A stretch of DNA of 64,000 bases from Rhodobiaceae bacterium UBA7804 (lineage in GTDB: Bacteria; Pseudomonadota; Alphaproteobacteria; Parvibaculales; Parvibaculaceae). How positions within the stretch are numbered: the stretch's first letter is position 1; each line of letters opens with the position of its first letter. The stretch covers positions 474,566 through 538,565 of the forward strand of contig DLCG01000009.1 of assembly GCA_002480495.1 (NCBI GenBank), in the 5' to 3' direction. Below are positions 9,389 through 18,419 of the stretch, piece by piece. Both the position numbers and the translations under genes were made by a program. The notes beneath the pieces were generated by a model that was given only the letters and a program-made list of their open reading frames with translations, was not told where the DNA came from and made no database searches.

Positions 9389-9517
9389 CGAAACCCCCTT
9401 CGCTCATCGACACGCAAAACGACGGGAAGCGGCGCAGCCGCGCCCCGTTTCAGAGATGACGAACGGGAAGAAGGAATCTTGCAGGGCTTGCGCGAAAAAA
9501 ATCGCGTGGGGAGAAAA

Positions 9518-10522
9518 TCAGCTAACCAGCGTGACAAAGGGGAGACGGGTGACGCTGATCGGCAGGATGAGTTCCATGGCGGGCAGCAGCTCTTCCGGCC
9601 TTTCGAGATCGAAGACGCCCGTGACTTCGAGACGCCGAAGATCATCCGAGAGGACAAGGATGCGTTCGGGCACGAAGCGGGAGACCTCCTCCACCACGGC
9701 GCCGAAGGGACGCCGGTTGAAGATGAGCTTGCCGCGCCGCCAGGCAAGCTCCGAGCCGGCATCGGCCGCGGCGAGGCGGAAGGGGCCCTTGCCCGCCGGC
9801 ACGAGGAGCGCCTCGTCCGGCCCGACCATGGCGGAGCGGCCGCCGGGGGCCTCGGCCTCGACCTTGCCGGAGGCGACGGTGAGGCGGGCGGCCATGCCAT
9901 CCTTGTGGAGGCAGCGAAGCGCGAAGACGGCGCTGGCCGAGCGTGCGGTGCAGCCTTCCGCGACGACGGTGAAGGGCCGGGCAGGAACCGGCGCGACCTC
10001 GAAGAAAGCCTCTCCGCGATGGAGCGTCACGCGGCGCTCCGCGTCATCGAAATTCAGGGAGACGGCACTGCCGGTGTTCAGCCAGAGGCGCGACCCGTCA
10101 GGCAGGTCGGCGCGGCGGCGCTCGCCCTTCGCGGTTTCGAGATCGGCATGAGGGGCGAGGAACTCCTGCGCGCCGAGGCCGCCAAGGGCCAGCACGGCGG
10201 AAGCAGCAAGGCCGCCCGCAAGAAAGTGACGGCGGGAAAGCGAGAGGCCGCGCCCCGCGCGAAAGGAGCCGGCCGCGGCGGAGCGCGCCCTTTCAAGACG
10301 GTGGAGGGCGGCTGCTTCCGTCCGGCCCAGATCCTCCCAGAGGGCTTCCGCCCTGGCGGCGGCCGCCTCATGCAGCGGGCTTTCGGCGCGCCAGGCCGCG
10401 AAGGCATTACGAAGCTCAGGCGAAGGCTCGCCGCCGCTCAGCCGCGCGACCCAATCGAAGGCTTCGTCCTCCAGCGCTGCCTGTTTTTCCCGTTCGGAAG
10501 ACAAAAGCCCCTCATCGTCCAT
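9518..10522 (-). CDS. fecR: FecR-family anti-sigma factor / sigma regulator
   Basis: A 334-residue FecR protein. The N-terminal cytoplasmic anti-sigma region (DUF4880-like; FDWVARLSGGEPSPELRNAF) is followed by one membrane segment near residues 85-105 and a periplasmic FecR domain (GERRRADLPDGSRLWLNTGS). The membrane segment is preceded by SRRHFLAGG, a twin-arginine motif, which fits the published Tat-dependent export of FecR. The start is ATG 10522. The gene lies between the sigma factor gene and the STN receptor gene, its expected partners. Confidence 0.93.
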   Translation of the reverse strand: MDDEGLLSSEREKQAALEDEAFDWVARLSGGEPSPELRNAFAAWRAESPLHEAAAARAEALWEDLGRTEAAALHRLERARSAAAGSFRAGRGLSLSRRHFLAGGLAASAVLALGGLGAQEFLAPHADLETAKGERRRADLPDGSRLWLNTGSAVSLNFDDAERRVTLHRGEAFFEVAPVPARPFTVVAEGCTARSASAVFALRCLHKDGMAARLTVASGKVEAEAPGGRSAMVGPDEALLVPAGKGPFRLAAADAGSELAWRRGKLIFNRRPFGAVVEEVSRFVPERILVLSDDLRRLEVTGVFDLERPEELLPAMELILPISVTRLPFVTLVS

Positions 10523-10626
10523 GCCCGAGCCGCCCTGCCCCCAAGGGAGCGGCGGCATCGTACAATAATGTCCGTCAGAGGATAGACGATGCGGGGAGGC
10601 AAAGCTTGCAGCGCGCCATGCGCATT

Positions 10627-11142
10627 TCAGCCTTCGGCATCCATCGCGGCGCGGCAATGCCTCAATCCGCGGGCGAGATATTTCGCAACCATGCTTTCCG
10701 AAACGCCAAGCTCCGCGGCGATGCGCGCATGGCTCAACCCGTCGACACGGGCGAGAAGAAGCGCGCGGCGGACATTCGCCGGAAGTTCGGCGAGCGCGGC
10801 ATCAAGCTGATGAAGGCGCTGGCGGCCCTGAAGCGCGGCCTCGGGCGAGGGAGCCTCGTCGCGAATATCCTCGGTGAGGCCATCGCCAAGGAGCGGCGCG
10901 CCAAGACGGCGCTCGCGGCGGAGGAGATCTATCGCAATGTTGGAGGCGACGCGGAAGACATAGGCGCGGGGATTTTCGACCGGGGAAGCGGGGCGTCCGA
11001 GCGAGGCAAGGCGCAGCCAAGTGTCGTGCACGACCTCGCTGGCGCGGTGCAGGTCGCCCAGGCGGCCCGCAAGCGTGCCGAGCAGGCTGTCGTAATGCTC
11101 GTGAAATGCCCCCATCAAGGGCGATGCTTCGTCCCGCGCCAT
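10627..11142 (-). CDS. fecI: FecI-like ECF RNA polymerase sigma factor
   Basis: A 171-residue extracytoplasmic-function sigma factor. Region 2 includes PRAYVFRVASNIAIDLLRRE. Region 4 carries the -35-binding helix-turn-helix (LSHARIAAELGVSESMVAKY). It is the first gene of the minus-strand operon ahead of fecR and the TonB receptor gene. By analogy with FecIRA, when the receptor binds its ligand FecR releases or activates this factor to transcribe the receptor gene. A weak Fur-like site lies upstream. Confidence 0.94.
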   Translation of the reverse strand: MARDEASPLMGAFHEHYDSLLGTLAGRLGDLHRASEVVHDTWLRLASLGRPASPVENPRAYVFRVASNIAIDLLRRERRLGAPLLGDGLTEDIRDEAPSPEAALQGRQRLHQLDAALAELPANVRRALLLARVDGLSHARIAAELGVSESMVAKYLARGLRHCRAAMDAEG

Positions 11143-11348
11143 TGCGCCAATCCTGAAACTCGTACCGGCGCGAGGCGCCCCCGGAGCGGAAGATTATTTC
11201 AAATGCAACTCACTCGCAAGTGCAGAGCAGGATGAGGGTTTGCCGGACATTTTCGGGAGCCGGGGCGTCATGCGCGGTTTGACAGGGGTCGCACACCTCC
11301 CTACTCAAATTGACAAAAGAAATTGAAGGGCGAGGGAGGCCCTGATCC
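11143..11348. promoter_or_regulatory. divergent intergenic region with weak Fur-box candidate
   Basis: A 206-base interval between the divergent fecI and carboxylase genes. On the minus strand, positions 11217-11199 contain a TGA...CATT core that matches the 19-base Fur consensus at 9 positions, a weak but suggestive fit for an iron-regulated sigma gene. On the plus strand, a GGAGG ribosome site precedes ATG 11349. I see no clear sigma70 promoter for the carboxylase. Confidence 0.35.
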
Positions 11349-14300
11349 ATGAAAAGCCTGTTGATCGCCAATCGCGGCGAGATTGCCGTGCGCATTGCGC
11401 GCGCCGGTTCGGAACTCGGCCTGAGAACGGTCGCCATCTTTGCGGAGGACGATGCGCTGTCGCTGCATGTGCGGGCCGCCGACGAGGCGCTGCCGCTGAC
11501 GGGCACGGGCGCGGCCGCCTATCTCGACATCAAGCAGATCGTCGCCGAGGCCAAAAAGGCGGGATGCGACGCGATCCATCCGGGCTACGGGTTCCTGAGC
11601 GAGAATGCGGCTTTCGCCGAAGAATGCGCGAAGGAAGGCATCACCTTTGTCGGCCCCTCGCCCGAGGCGCTCAGGCTCTTCGGCGACAAGGCGAAGGCCC
11701 GCGCGCTCGCCGAGAAGGAGGGCGTGGCCCTCTTCCCCGGCACGAACGGCGCGACGAGCCTCGAGGAAGCGCGCGTCTTCATGGAGAAGCTCGGAGATGG
11801 CGGCGCGGTGATGCTGAAGGCGCTGGCGGGCGGTGGCGGACGCGGCATGCGCGCCGTCACCGACATCAAGGACCTGCCCCAGGCCTATGAACGCTGCCAG
11901 TCGGAAGCGAAGGCGGCCTTCGGCAGCGGCGACATCTATGTCGAAAAGCTGGTGCGGCAGGCGCGGCACATCGAAATCCAGATCGTGGGCGACGGCGAAC
12001 ATGTCATCGATCTCGGCGAGCGCGAATGCACGCTGCAACGGCGGAACCAGAAGGTTGTGGAAATCGCGCCGAGCCCGACCCTCGACAGCGACACGCGCAA
12101 GCGCCTGACGGATGCGGCGCGAAAGCTCGCAAGCGCGGCGAGCTACAAGGGGCTTGGCACGTTCGAATTCCTGATCGACATGGAGGCGAAGGACGGGACA
12201 AGCGCCATCGCCTTCATGGAGGCGAATCCGAGACTGCAGGTGGAACACACCGTCACGGAAGAAGTGACGGGTGTCGACCTCGTGAAGACGCAGCTGCGGA
12301 TCGCGGGCGGCGCGACGCTGAAGGAGGTGGGGCTGGCGGAAACGCCCGCGCCCCGCGGCTATGCGATCCAGCTTCGCGTGAACATGGAGCGGATGGACGA
12401 GAAGGGAGAGGCCGTGCCGACCGGCGGCACGCTCACCGCCTTTGCGCCGCCATCGGGGCCCGGCATCCGCGTCGATACGTTCGGCTATTCGGGCTATCGC
12501 ACGAGTCCCAACTACGACTCGCTCATCGCGAAGCTCATCGCGCATTCGCCCACGCCTTCTTATGGCGATGCGGTGGCGCGGGCGCGGCGTGCGCTCAGCG
12601 AGTTCCAGATCGAGGGCGTGACGACGAACCTTTCATTCCTGCAGGCGCTTCTCGCGCGCGAGGATGTGCAGGCGAACAGGGTTCACACGAACTTCATCGC
12701 CGAACATGCGAGCGAACTCGTAAAGGTGCATGCGGAACCCGGCCGATACTTCACCGGCGGAAACGGCGGCGGCGCGGCGCAGGCGGCGAAGCATGTGGAA
12801 GGACCGGCGGGGACAACGCCCGTGCCATCCACCATGCAGGGCAAGGTCATCTCCATCGACGTGGAAGAAGGCGCGAGCGTGGCGAAGGGCCAGCAGATCG
12901 CCGTGCTCGAAGCGATGAAGATGGAACATACGATCGCCGCGCCCTTCGGCGGCACGGTGCGCAAGGTGGCGGCCGTTCCCAACGCGACGCTGATGGAAGG
13001 CGAGCCGCTGCTCTTCATCGAGGAGGGCGCGGGCGGCGACCAGCTCGCGGTGGCGGAAGAAGCGGTCGACCCCGACTATATCCGTCCCGACCTTCAGCAC
13101 GTCATCGACCGGCACGCAATCGGCCTCGACGAGAACCGGCCCGACGCCGTGGCGCGGCGGCGCAAGCGCAACCAGCGCACCGTGCGCGAGAACATCGCGC
13201 ATCTCTGCGACGAGGGAAGCTTCATCGAATATGGCGCGCTGGCGCTTGCCGCGCAGCGCCGCCGACGCTCGATGGAAGAGCTGCTGAAGATGAGCCCGGC
13301 GGACGGGCTCGTCTCCGGCGTGGGCACGGTGAATGCGGATCTCTTTGGCGAAGAGAAGGCGCGCGCGCTGGTGATGGGTTACGACTTCACCGTCTTCGCG
13401 GGCACGCAGGGCGCAATGAACCACAAGAAGATGGACCGCATGCTCTTCCTCGCGCGGGACCAGAAGCTGCCCATCGTGCTGCTGGCGGAAGGCGGCGGCG
13501 GACGGCCGGGCGACACGGACACGGCGGGCGTCGCCGGTCTCGACACGCCGACCTTCCACACCTTCGCGACGCTTTCGGGTAAGGTGCCGCTTGTCGGCAT
13601 GACCGCGGGGCGCTGCTTCGCGGGCAATGCGGCGCTGCTCGGCTGCTGCGACGTCATCATCGCGACGGCAGATTCCAATATCGGCATGGGCGGCCCGGCA
13701 ATGATCGAAGGCGGCGGGCTCGGCGTCTACGCACCGGAAGATGTCGGCCCGGCGGAGGTCCACCGCAAGAACGGCGTGATCGACATCTTCGTGAAGGACG
13801 AGGAAGAGGCGATCGACGCCTGCAAGAAATATCTCTCCTATTTCCAGGGACCGACCGAAAACTGGGAAGCGAGCGACCAGAGGTTGCTGCGCCACATGAT
13901 CCCCGAGAACCGCTTGCGCGCCTATGACATCGACAGGGTGATCGAAGGCGTGGCGGACAAGGGCTCGGTGCTCGAACTCCGCAAGGAATTCGGCATCGGC
14001 ATCAAGACGGCGCTCATCCGCATGGAAGGGCGGCCGATGGGGCTGATGGCGAACAATCCCTATCACCTAGGCGGCGCCATCGACGCGGAGGCGGCGGACA
14101 AGGCCGCGCGCTTCATGCAGCTCTGCGACGCCTTCGGCCTGCCGATCCTGTCGCTTTGCGACACGCCGGGTTTCATGGTCGGGCCGGAAATCGAGAAGGA
14201 TGCGCAGGTGCGGCATGTAAGCCGCATGTTCGTGACGGCGGCGAATATGAGCGTGCCGCTTTTCGCGGTGGTCTTGCGCAAGGGCTACGGGCTCGGCGCG

Positions 14301-14636
14301 CAGGCGATGACGGCGGGGAGCTTCCACGCGCCCTTCTTCAACATCTCCTGGCCGACCGGCGAGTTCGGCGGCATGGGGCTGGAAGGCGCGGTGAAGCTCG
14401 GCTACCGCAACGAGCTCGAGGCCATCGAGGATCCGGAGGAGCGGGAGAAGACCTATCAGCAGATGGTTCAGCGCATGTACGACCGGGGCAAGGGCGTGAG
14501 CATGGCCCAGGCTTTCGAGATCGACGACGTGATCGATCCCGCCGAGTCCCGGCGCTGGATCATGATGGCGCTGGAGAGCGCGCCGGCGCCGCTGCCGCGC
14601 GCCGGCAAGAAACGCCAGCACGTGGATACCTGGTAG
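11349..14636 (+). CDS. single-chain biotin-dependent acyl-CoA carboxylase (BC-BCCP-CT)
   Basis: A 1095-residue protein joining all activities of a biotin carboxylase enzyme. Biotin carboxylase occupies about 1-455 (opening MKSLLIANRGEIAVRIARAG; ATP-grasp loop GGGGRGM near 160; EANPRLQVEHT). The biotin carrier lies at about 490-570, with the biotinylated Lys524 in EAMKMEH. The carboxyltransferase occupies about 580-1095 (GGGGRPGDTD; GGPAMIEGGGLG; ends KKRQHVDTW). It resembles the one-chain long-chain acyl-CoA carboxylases described from Mycobacterium avium and Rhodopseudomonas, where most relatives split alpha and beta subunits. The likely reaction is ATP- and bicarbonate-dependent carboxylation of an acyl-CoA of unknown length. 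No partner subunit gene is adjacent. Confidence 0.93.
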   Translation: MKSLLIANRGEIAVRIARAGSELGLRTVAIFAEDDALSLHVRAADEALPLTGTGAAAYLDIKQIVAEAKKAGCDAIHPGYGFLSENAAFAEECAKEGITFVGPSPEALRLFGDKAKARALAEKEGVALFPGTNGATSLEEARVFMEKLGDGGAVMLKALAGGGGRGMRAVTDIKDLPQAYERCQSEAKAAFGSGDIYVEKLVRQARHIEIQIVGDGEHVIDLGERECTLQRRNQKVVEIAPSPTLDSDTRKRLTDAARKLASAASYKGLGTFEFLIDMEAKDGTSAIAFMEANPRLQVEHTVTEEVTGVDLVKTQLRIAGGATLKEVGLAETPAPRGYAIQLRVNMERMDEKGEAVPTGGTLTAFAPPSGPGIRVDTFGYSGYRTSPNYDSLIAKLIAHSPTPSYGDAVARARRALSEFQIEGVTTNLSFLQALLAREDVQANRVHTNFIAEHASELVKVHAEPGRYFTGGNGGGAAQAAKHVEGPAGTTPVPSTMQGKVISIDVEEGASVAKGQQIAVLEAMKMEHTIAAPFGGTVRKVAAVPNATLMEGEPLLFIEEGAGGDQLAVAEEAVDPDYIRPDLQHVIDRHAIGLDENRPDAVARRRKRNQRTVRENIAHLCDEGSFIEYGALALAAQRRRRSMEELLKMSPADGLVSGVGTVNADLFGEEKARALVMGYDFTVFAGTQGAMNHKKMDRMLFLARDQKLPIVLLAEGGGGRPGDTDTAGVAGLDTPTFHTFATLSGKVPLVGMTAGRCFAGNAALLGCCDVIIATADSNIGMGGPAMIEGGGLGVYAPEDVGPAEVHRKNGVIDIFVKDEEEAIDACKKYLSYFQGPTENWEASDQRLLRHMIPENRLRAYDIDRVIEGVADKGSVLELRKEFGIGIKTALIRMEGRPMGLMANNPYHLGGAIDAEAADKAARFMQLCDAFGLPILSLCDTPGFMVGPEIEKDAQVRHVSRMFVTAANMSVPLFAVVLRKGYGLGAQAMTAGSFHAPFFNISWPTGEFGGMGLEGAVKLGYRNELEAIEDPEEREKTYQQMVQRMYDRGKGVSMAQAFEIDDVIDPAESRRWIMMALESAPAPLPRAGKKRQHVDTW

Positions 14637-14741
14637 CCGATCCGACGGGGAGGCCGCGGGACCGGCACGCCGCAGACCCCGGCGGCCGTCCCGCGCGAGG
14701 CACGCATCGACGCGCCGCCGCCGCCGTGTTTGGATGAGCCG

Positions 14742-15980
14742 ATGACCGAACCCGCCGGCATACCCCTCGACTTCGAACCCACCAGCGGCGGCCTGCTGCT
14801 CGTCTCGCTGGGCGCCGTGCTGGCGCTCGGGCCGTTGACCAAGCAGCTCTGCCGGCGCCTCGGCATGCCGGTGTCCGTGGGGTTCATCGTGTTCGGCCTG
14901 ATCCTTGGCGCCGCGCTGCGGTTCCTCGACGGCCAGGCGGCTCCGCTGTTCGACGACACGTTCTCAGTGCTGGCGCAGCTCGGTGTCGTGGCGCTGCTGT
15001 TCCGGGTGGGTCTGCGCAGCCACACCTCCGCGCTGATCGATAAGCTGCCCGACGCCAGCCTCATCTGGATCGTCAACGTCGCCGGCACGTTCGCGGCCGG
15101 CTTCGCCGTCGCCCGCTTCGGCCTCGACTGGTCGGCGCCGACCGCCCTGGTGGTGGGGACGGCGTTCAGCGCCACCAGCCTGGCCGTGTCCATGGCGGTG
15201 TGGGACGAGCTCGGCCTCGCCGGCTCCGACACCGGCGAGACGCTGCTGGACATCGCCGAGCTGGACGACCTGTCCGCCGCCGTTCTGCTGGCCGTGCTGC
15301 TGGGCACGCTGCCGGCGCTGCTCGGCGGCAGCAGCGGCCTGTTGCTTCAGGCCGGCACGTCGCTGGCGATCGTGCTCGCCAAACTCGCCGCCTTCATCGG
15401 CGGCTGCTACCTGTTCGCCCATTTTCTCGAGCATCGCTTCACCCGCTTCAACCGGCGCATGAGCGACACCCCCGCCTCGCTCACCATCTCGATCCTCGGC
15501 GGCGGGCTGGCGATCGCCGCCGTCGCCGGCGAGCTCGGCTTCTCGGTCGCCATCGGTGCGCTGTTCGCCGGCCTGGCCTTCAGCCGCGACCCGGAGGCCG
15601 TGCGCACGGACGGCGGCTTCACCTACCTGTACGAGTTCCTCACCCCGTTCTTCTTCATTCACATCGGCATGCAGGTCGAGCCCGCCTCGATTCTCGCGAG
15701 CCTGGACGTCGGCATCCTGCTGTTTCTCGCCGCGGCGGTCTCGAAGCTGGTGTTCACGATGGCTCCGGCGCTACTGACCATGAATCGCGGCGACGCCTTC
15801 AACCTCGGCGTGAGCATGATGCCCCGGGCCGAGATCGCGCTGGTGGTCGTCTACGAGTGCCGGGCCGTGGCACCGGCGACCGTCTCCGCCGAGGTGTTCG
15901 CGGGCATGGTGATGGTGACCCTGGGCACCAGCATCCTGGCGCCGCTGATCCTGCGCCGCTCCCTGGTGCCTCCACGCTGA
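14742..15980 (+). CDS. CPA2-type cation/proton antiporter
   Basis: A 412-residue Na_H_Exchanger-family protein with about 12 helices. It carries the paired-acid motif ELDDLSAAVLL in the helix equivalent to helix 5 of NapA/KefC, and the late-helix MMPRAEIALV motif. It has no C-terminal RCK/TrkA-N domain, so it is the membrane part only. It would exchange Na+ or K+ for H+. I used ATG 14742. An in-frame TTG at 14730 is an alternative and neither has a strong ribosome site. The universal stress gene follows after 88 bases on the same strand, a common pairing. First gene right of the composition change. Confidence 0.88.
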   Translation: MTEPAGIPLDFEPTSGGLLLVSLGAVLALGPLTKQLCRRLGMPVSVGFIVFGLILGAALRFLDGQAAPLFDDTFSVLAQLGVVALLFRVGLRSHTSALIDKLPDASLIWIVNVAGTFAAGFAVARFGLDWSAPTALVVGTAFSATSLAVSMAVWDELGLAGSDTGETLLDIAELDDLSAAVLLAVLLGTLPALLGGSSGLLLQAGTSLAIVLAKLAAFIGGCYLFAHFLEHRFTRFNRRMSDTPASLTISILGGGLAIAAVAGELGFSVAIGALFAGLAFSRDPEAVRTDGGFTYLYEFLTPFFFIHIGMQVEPASILASLDVGILLFLAAAVSKLVFTMAPALLTMNRGDAFNLGVSMMPRAEIALVVVYECRAVAPATVSAEVFAGMVMVTLGTSILAPLILRRSLVPPR

Positions 15981-16068
15981 CCACCGGCGGGGCCGTGGAA
16001 ACTACGGATTCGCCGACCCGCCCCGGCGCCGCTAGAGTCTGGACATCCGGCCAATCGGAGGGCGCGAC

Positions 16069-16965
16069 ATGCCGACGATGAAGAACATCCTGGTGGTTCT
16101 CGAGAGTGCGGACGAGGCCCGCTACGTGCTCGACAAGGCCGTCGCCCTGGCGGTGGCGAACCACGCGAAGCTGCACGCGGTGCGGGTAGTCTACGAGGGC
16201 GTGGCCGATCTCAGCAGCGGCGCCGTCGAGGCTTCCACCGACCTGAAGACCTTCATTCTCGCCTCGGAGGAGTCCGAGCTGGAGGACTGGCTGGACGACG
16301 CCAGGCGCCGGGTCGCCGATCTCGACGCCGTGACGGTCTGGAATCCGCGCACCTGGGAGGGCGTACTCCATGCGGCCGAGCAGGCGGGCGCCGATCTGAT
16401 CGTCCGGGCCGTCACCACCCATCACCGGTTCGGCGACGTGATCCGCACGCCGGACGACTGGCACCTGCTGCGCCATGCGAAGGCGCCGGTCATGCTGGTG
16501 AAGCCGCGGCCGTGGGTGAAGGCGCCGGTGATCCTCTGCGCCGTCGACCCCTTCGACGACGCCCACGAGCCGCTGAACGTCGCCCTGCTGCAGGAAGCCC
16601 AGGGCCTGGCTGCGGTGCTGGGCGGCGACATGATGGTGGTGGTGGCTTATCCGCTGTTCGAGCCGTGGGTCGGTCAGCTCGGCGCCACCGGGAGCTACGA
16701 GGAGATCCGCCGCAGCATCGAGGAGGACATCCGTACGCGGGTCGACGATCTCGCCCGGTCGGCCGGCGTGCGATTCGGCAACCTCTACGCCGAGGAAGGC
16801 CATGCCGCCGAGGTGCTGACGCGGGTGGCCGCGGACACCGGCGCCGAGCTGCTGGTGCTCGGCACCCACGCCCGGGACGGCGTCCAGGGGCTGCTGCTCG
16901 GCAACACGGCAGAGCGGGTGCTGCACGTCATCGACACCGACGTGGTGACCGTGCACGCGCCGTGA
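16069..16965 (+). CDS. tandem universal stress protein (UspE-like)
   Basis: A 298-residue cytoplasmic protein with two Usp domains, about 1-145 and 150-298. The second contains GTHARDGVQGLLLGNTAERV, an altered form of the ATP-binding G-2X-G-9X-G(S/T) motif, with Ala in place of the first-cluster glycine. The first domain lacks the motif. ATG 16069 follows GGAGG at good spacing. Co-directional with the antiporter, suggesting stress-linked ion control. Confidence 0.9.
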   Translation: MPTMKNILVVLESADEARYVLDKAVALAVANHAKLHAVRVVYEGVADLSSGAVEASTDLKTFILASEESELEDWLDDARRRVADLDAVTVWNPRTWEGVLHAAEQAGADLIVRAVTTHHRFGDVIRTPDDWHLLRHAKAPVMLVKPRPWVKAPVILCAVDPFDDAHEPLNVALLQEAQGLAAVLGGDMMVVVAYPLFEPWVGQLGATGSYEEIRRSIEEDIRTRVDDLARSAGVRFGNLYAEEGHAAEVLTRVAADTGAELLVLGTHARDGVQGLLLGNTAERVLHVIDTDVVTVHAP

Positions 16966-16996
16966 GCGCCGCGGCCGCCGGACGGGTGACGTCCGG

Positions 16997-18334
16997 TCAG
17001 CGGGAATTCAGATAGTCGGCCACCGCCTGATAGGCCGGCAGCGAGGTCGGATCGATCAGGGCATTCTGGGCCCGCGGAAACGACGCGAAGCGCACCAGCA
17101 CCATCTCGGCCGTGGGATCGACGTAGATCGTCTGACCGTGCACGCCACGGGCGGCGAAGGCGCCGGCGTCGTTGTGGAACACCCACCACTGGCTGCGGTA
17201 GCTGCCGCCCGGGATGGTCGGAAAACCCGAGAACCGGTCGGGATCACCGCCGGCACGGATGTTCTCGACCACCTGCGCGGGGAACAGGCGCTGCCCGTCG
17301 ATCACCCCGCCGTTCAGCATCAGCAGCCCGAGCCGGCCCAGGTCGCGCAGCCCTGCGGAGAGCCCGCCGCCAGCGAACGGCACGCCCTTGCCGTCGACCG
17401 TCTGGTAGGCGTCCTGCTCTGCGCCCATCCGCCGCCACAGGCGCTCGGAGGCAAGCTCCGTCACGGATCTGCCGGACACCCGGCTGATGATCCAGCCGAG
17501 CATGTCGGAGTTGATCGTCTTGTAGTGGAAGGCCGCGCCGTGTTCGCCCTCGGGCTCCACCAGCCGGAGGTACTCCCAGTAGCCGTCGGGCCCCCGGTAG
17601 CCCGCCGGCTTGGGCAACGGGCTCGCGGCAGCGGAGTACCGCCAGACGTCGGCATCCGGGTCTCCGTAGTCCTCCGAGAATCGGACGCCGGTGGTCATGT
17701 CCATGACCTGGCGCACCGTCGCCGTCGCGAACGCGCTGCCGCCGATCTCCGGCACGATGTCACGAACCAGGGCGGATTCGTCGAGGTCACCCTCGACCAC
17801 CATGATTTCCGCCAGCAGGCCGGTGACGGACTTGGTCATCGACATGGCGGCGTGCTTGCCGTCTTCCTGGAGGCAGCCGAAGTAGCGTTCGTAGACCACG
17901 CGGCCCCTGTGAAGAATCAGCATGCCGTCGGTGTAGTTGGCATACAGCGACGCCTGGAAGCTCATGGGCTCGGCTGCACCGAGCGGCGTGAAGGTCAGGG
18001 CGTCGATTTGCCGGCCGGCCTCGACGAACTCGTCGCCCGGCAGATAAGGCAGCGGCACCGGCGCGCCGAGGCCGCGGCTGATCTGCTCCGTGGGCAGCAG
18101 CTCCCGCAGATGGCAGACCGACCAGCGCAGCCGCGGGAAACTGAAGTACACCGAGTCGGGCTGGGTGATCAGCCGGTCGGGCGGCGGCGGGAAACCCTGC
18201 ATCCAGCCCATGACGCGCGGATCGGATTCCCGGGCGGACAGCGGCGGCTCGGCCGCGCGCACACCAGCCATGACCGAGCATCCGACGGCGAACACGGCTG
18301 ACATGAGGATGATGCGACTTCCATACGACGACAT
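16997..18334 (-). CDS. exported serine hydrolase of the beta-lactamase/NylB family
   Basis: A 445-residue penicillin-binding-protein-fold hydrolase. It shows the SxxK catalytic pair in SMTKS near residue 170, a tyrosine motif HYKTINSD near 270 that resembles the NylB (6-aminohexanoate-dimer hydrolase) layout, and HGQT near the C-terminus in place of KTG. An N-terminal export signal (ILMSAVFAVGCSVMAGVRAA) suggests periplasmic or lipid-anchored location (the GCS triplet could be a lipobox). Substrate classes in this family include esters, amides and peptides, so resistance to beta-lactams should not be assumed. Start chosen at ATG 18334, just before the signal. Confidence 0.87.
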   Translation of the reverse strand: MSSYGSRIILMSAVFAVGCSVMAGVRAAEPPLSARESDPRVMGWMQGFPPPPDRLITQPDSVYFSFPRLRWSVCHLRELLPTEQISRGLGAPVPLPYLPGDEFVEAGRQIDALTFTPLGAAEPMSFQASLYANYTDGMLILHRGRVVYERYFGCLQEDGKHAAMSMTKSVTGLLAEIMVVEGDLDESALVRDIVPEIGGSAFATATVRQVMDMTTGVRFSEDYGDPDADVWRYSAAASPLPKPAGYRGPDGYWEYLRLVEPEGEHGAAFHYKTINSDMLGWIISRVSGRSVTELASERLWRRMGAEQDAYQTVDGKGVPFAGGGLSAGLRDLGRLGLLMLNGGVIDGQRLFPAQVVENIRAGGDPDRFSGFPTIPGGSYRSQWWVFHNDAGAFAARGVHGQTIYVDPTAEMVLVRFASFPRAQNALIDPTSLPAYQAVADYLNSR

Positions 18335-18419
18335 GGCGTTGAGTCCGACCCGGCGATCCACGAAGCCTGAATATCGTGGAATCGGATCCTCATGGGAAGC
18401 GCCGGACGTTGCGGCTCGA

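Noticed and set aside
7718..10585. Long plus-strand frame of 955 codons antisense to the TonB receptor and fecR
   Set aside because: GC-rich shadow of the minus-strand genes. It is dominated by Arg/Gly/Ala/Glu with no domain, while the minus strand has clear family motifs throughout.
14637..14741. Search for an attachment site, IS end or tRNA at the composition step
   Set aside because: No tRNA-like fold, terminal inverted repeat or direct repeat could be found in the 105-base gap.
16997..18334. Calling the serine hydrolase a beta-lactamase resistance gene
   Set aside because: It has SxxK but HGQT in place of KTG and a NylB-like tyrosine segment, which fit esterase/amidase relatives better.
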